Source of the DNA: JAKANT01 sp035502095 | GTDB lineage: Bacteria > Pseudomonadota > Gammaproteobacteria > Burkholderiales > Burkholderiaceae_F | DNA length: 64,000 nt | Direction: 5' to 3' | Assembly: GCA_035502095.1 (NCBI GenBank) | Contig: DATJUX010000011.1 | Span: 1 to 64,000 of the forward strand | Shown here: positions 63,051 through 64,000 of the stretch, in pieces | Numbering within the stretch: the stretch's first letter is position 1 | Layout: the number at the start of each line of letters is the position of its first letter | The notes under the pieces: generated by a model | Told to the model about the DNA's origin: nothing | Seen by the model: the letters and a program-made list of their open reading frames with translations, nothing else | The model's database searches: none | Position numbers and translations under genes: made by a program

Positions 63051-63369
63051 CGGAAGCGTTCGCCGGCCGCAGGGTGAGCGTACCGCCGGCGCACGGCGTG
63101 CCGCCGACCTGCAGGCGAAAGCGCAAGGTGTCCGTGCCCGGCGCGGCGAACGCGATCTCGCACACCTCTTCCGGTCGCAACGGCCGGGTGAACTTGACCG
63201 CGGCCACCCCTGCAACGCGCCCCGTCGTGCCCTGCGCACGCAGCCAGGCGTTGGCCGCGCGCTCGACCACGGCGAGCAGATAGGCGCCGGGAACGATCGG
63301 GTTGCCCGGGAAGTGCCCGGCGAACATGGGGTGGGAGGCCGGCAACGAAAACGATCCGACCGTCTTCAC
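63043..63369 (-). CDS. 3-hydroxyacyl-ACP dehydratase (ApeI-like, FabZ-type hotdog)
   Basis: This 108-aa hotdog protein has the FabZ motif HPMFAGHFPGNPIVPGAYLLAVVE, with catalytic His in AGHFPGNP, then VKFTRPLRPEEVCEI. It is the ApeI-type dehydratase of aryl polyene loci. The start is GTG 63369 and overlaps the AMP-ligase stop by 4 bp. Confidence 0.9.
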   Translation of the reverse strand: MKTVGSFSLPASHPMFAGHFPGNPIVPGAYLLAVVERAANAWLRAQGTTGRVAGVAAVKFTRPLRPEEVCEIAFAAPGTDTLRFRLQVGGTPCAGGTLTLRPANASDD

Positions 63370-64000
63370 GCGCGCCGTTCCACGTGGTCCCTGGCGAGAG
63401 CGCGCAACTCGGCGTGGGGCAGCTTGCCGGTCGAATTGCGCGGCAACGCATCGACCAGCACCAGCGGCCGCGGCAGGAACACCGGATCCATGCGGGAGCG
63501 CAGCGCGGCGAGGATCTGCGTTCGCGTCCGCTGCGGCGCCACGACGAATGCGAGAAGGCGCGCCTCGCGGCCGCCGTTCTGGACGGCGTCGGGCACGAAG
63601 AAGGTGCCATCGAGCACGCCATCGACCGCCAACAAGGCATGGTTGAGCGCGGCGAGCGAAGTGCGCTTGCCGGCGACGTTGACGAGATCGGAGTTGCGTC
63701 CTTCGAGCAGGAAGGTCCGGGCGTCGCGCAGCCTCAGCCGGTCGGCCAGCGGCGCCGGCGCCGTGATGTGCCCGCCACCGGCCCAGAAGCCGTCGTCGCG
63801 CTCCTCGAGCGTCACGCCCTGCAGCGCCTGCCACCAGGGCCCGTCCACCGTGCGGCGTGCCGCGACCTGGCCGGTCTCGGTGCAGCCATAGATTTCGAGC
63901 ACGCGCGTATGCCACAGGGCTTCACAGCGTGCCGCGAGTTCTTCGGTGAGCGGGGCGGTGGCGCAGACGATGCACGCGAGCGGCGGCAACTCGACGCCGC
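63366..64000 (-). CDS. AMP-dependent acyl-CoA/ACP ligase (ApeH-like), 5' end outside window
   Basis: This is the C-terminal part (at least 211 codons) of an ANL-superfamily adenylating enzyme. It has EIYGCTETGQVA (motif A5), LLEGRNSDLVNVAGKR (A8 loop) and LPRNSTGKLPHAEL, where the lysine is the catalytic A10 residue. The frame is open through the window edge, so the start lies beyond 64000. In aryl polyene loci the ligase loads the aromatic starter onto an ACP. Confidence 0.9.
   Translation of the reverse strand, partial: GVELPPLACIVCATAPLTEELAARCEALWHTRVLEIYGCTETGQVAARRTVDGPWWQALQGVTLEERDDGFWAGGGHITAPAPLADRLRLRDARTFLLEGRNSDLVNVAGKRTSLAALNHALLAVDGVLDGTFFVPDAVQNGGREARLLAFVVAPQRTRTQILAALRSRMDPVFLPRPLVLVDALPRNSTGKLPHAELRALARDHVERRA

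Overview
The window is uniformly GC-rich, with very dense genes, many 4-bp ATGA/GTGA overlaps and many GTG starts. Its gene content (FixI/CcoS next to a cbb3 oxidase, Bug-type tricarboxylate-transporter binding proteins, PobA, an aryl polyene locus and an mxaRSACKL set) fits a chromosomal segment of a metabolically versatile betaproteobacterium, probably Burkholderiales-related. The lineage is inferred from gene content only. No tRNA, rRNA, CRISPR array, insertion sequence or prophage was seen.

Layout. 1-4.0 kb: ccoI-ccoS-ccoN (minus strand, ccoN cut by the window edge), with FNR/ANR-type palindromes upstream of ccoN and of ccoI. 4.2-7.8 kb: glycerophosphodiesterase, a DUF4442 hotdog protein, a CoA-transferase, acylphosphatase and a GNAT acetyltransferase. 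7.9-11.1 kb: a complete tripartite tricarboxylate transporter (binding protein, TctB, TctA) closed by a strong terminator. 11.1-15.8 kb: a small exported protein, a NYN/LOTUS protein that appears to have lost most of its nuclease core, a gamma-glutamyltransferase, a YiiX-type hydrolase and a 5'-3' exonuclease. 15.8-22.2 kb: an exported DUF4139 protein and a branched-chain-amino-acid-type ABC importer (LivFGMH plus binding protein). 22.3-23.9 kb: a lectin-like lipoprotein and an SDR dehydrogenase.

24.0-28.2 kb: a compact four-gene operon (metallo-beta-lactamase-fold lipoprotein, fused SoxYZ-like carrier, exported thioredoxin-fold protein, SulP transporter). The metallo-beta-lactamase protein has lost its canonical metal ligands. 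Then come pobA, a small lipoprotein, a GlcD-GlcF-type fused FAD/FeS oxidoreductase with its GntR regulator and, divergently, a catabolic operon (class V aminotransferase, Bug protein, crotonase, CoA-transferase).

38.4-43.8 kb: mxaR-S-A-C-K-L, the chaperone/maturation set normally found beside methanol dehydrogenase, here with no dehydrogenase gene in view. 43.9-49.9 kb: YdjC/HpnK deacetylase, ArnT-like GT39, GtrA, an ArnC/GtrB-like GT2, a DUF2157 membrane protein and an XRE regulator.

49.9-64.0 kb: a DUF1223 protein and then a 17-gene co-directional aryl polyene (flexirubin/xanthomonadin-type) locus running in from the right edge. It holds an AMP-ligase, two dehydratases, LolA, an MMPL exporter, two ketosynthases and a chain-length factor, a ketoreductase, two ACPs, a phosphopantetheinyl transferase, two acyltransferases, a GT2, a thioesterase and a methyltransferase. 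No aromatic-starter gene (ammonia lyase or chorismatase) lies inside the window.
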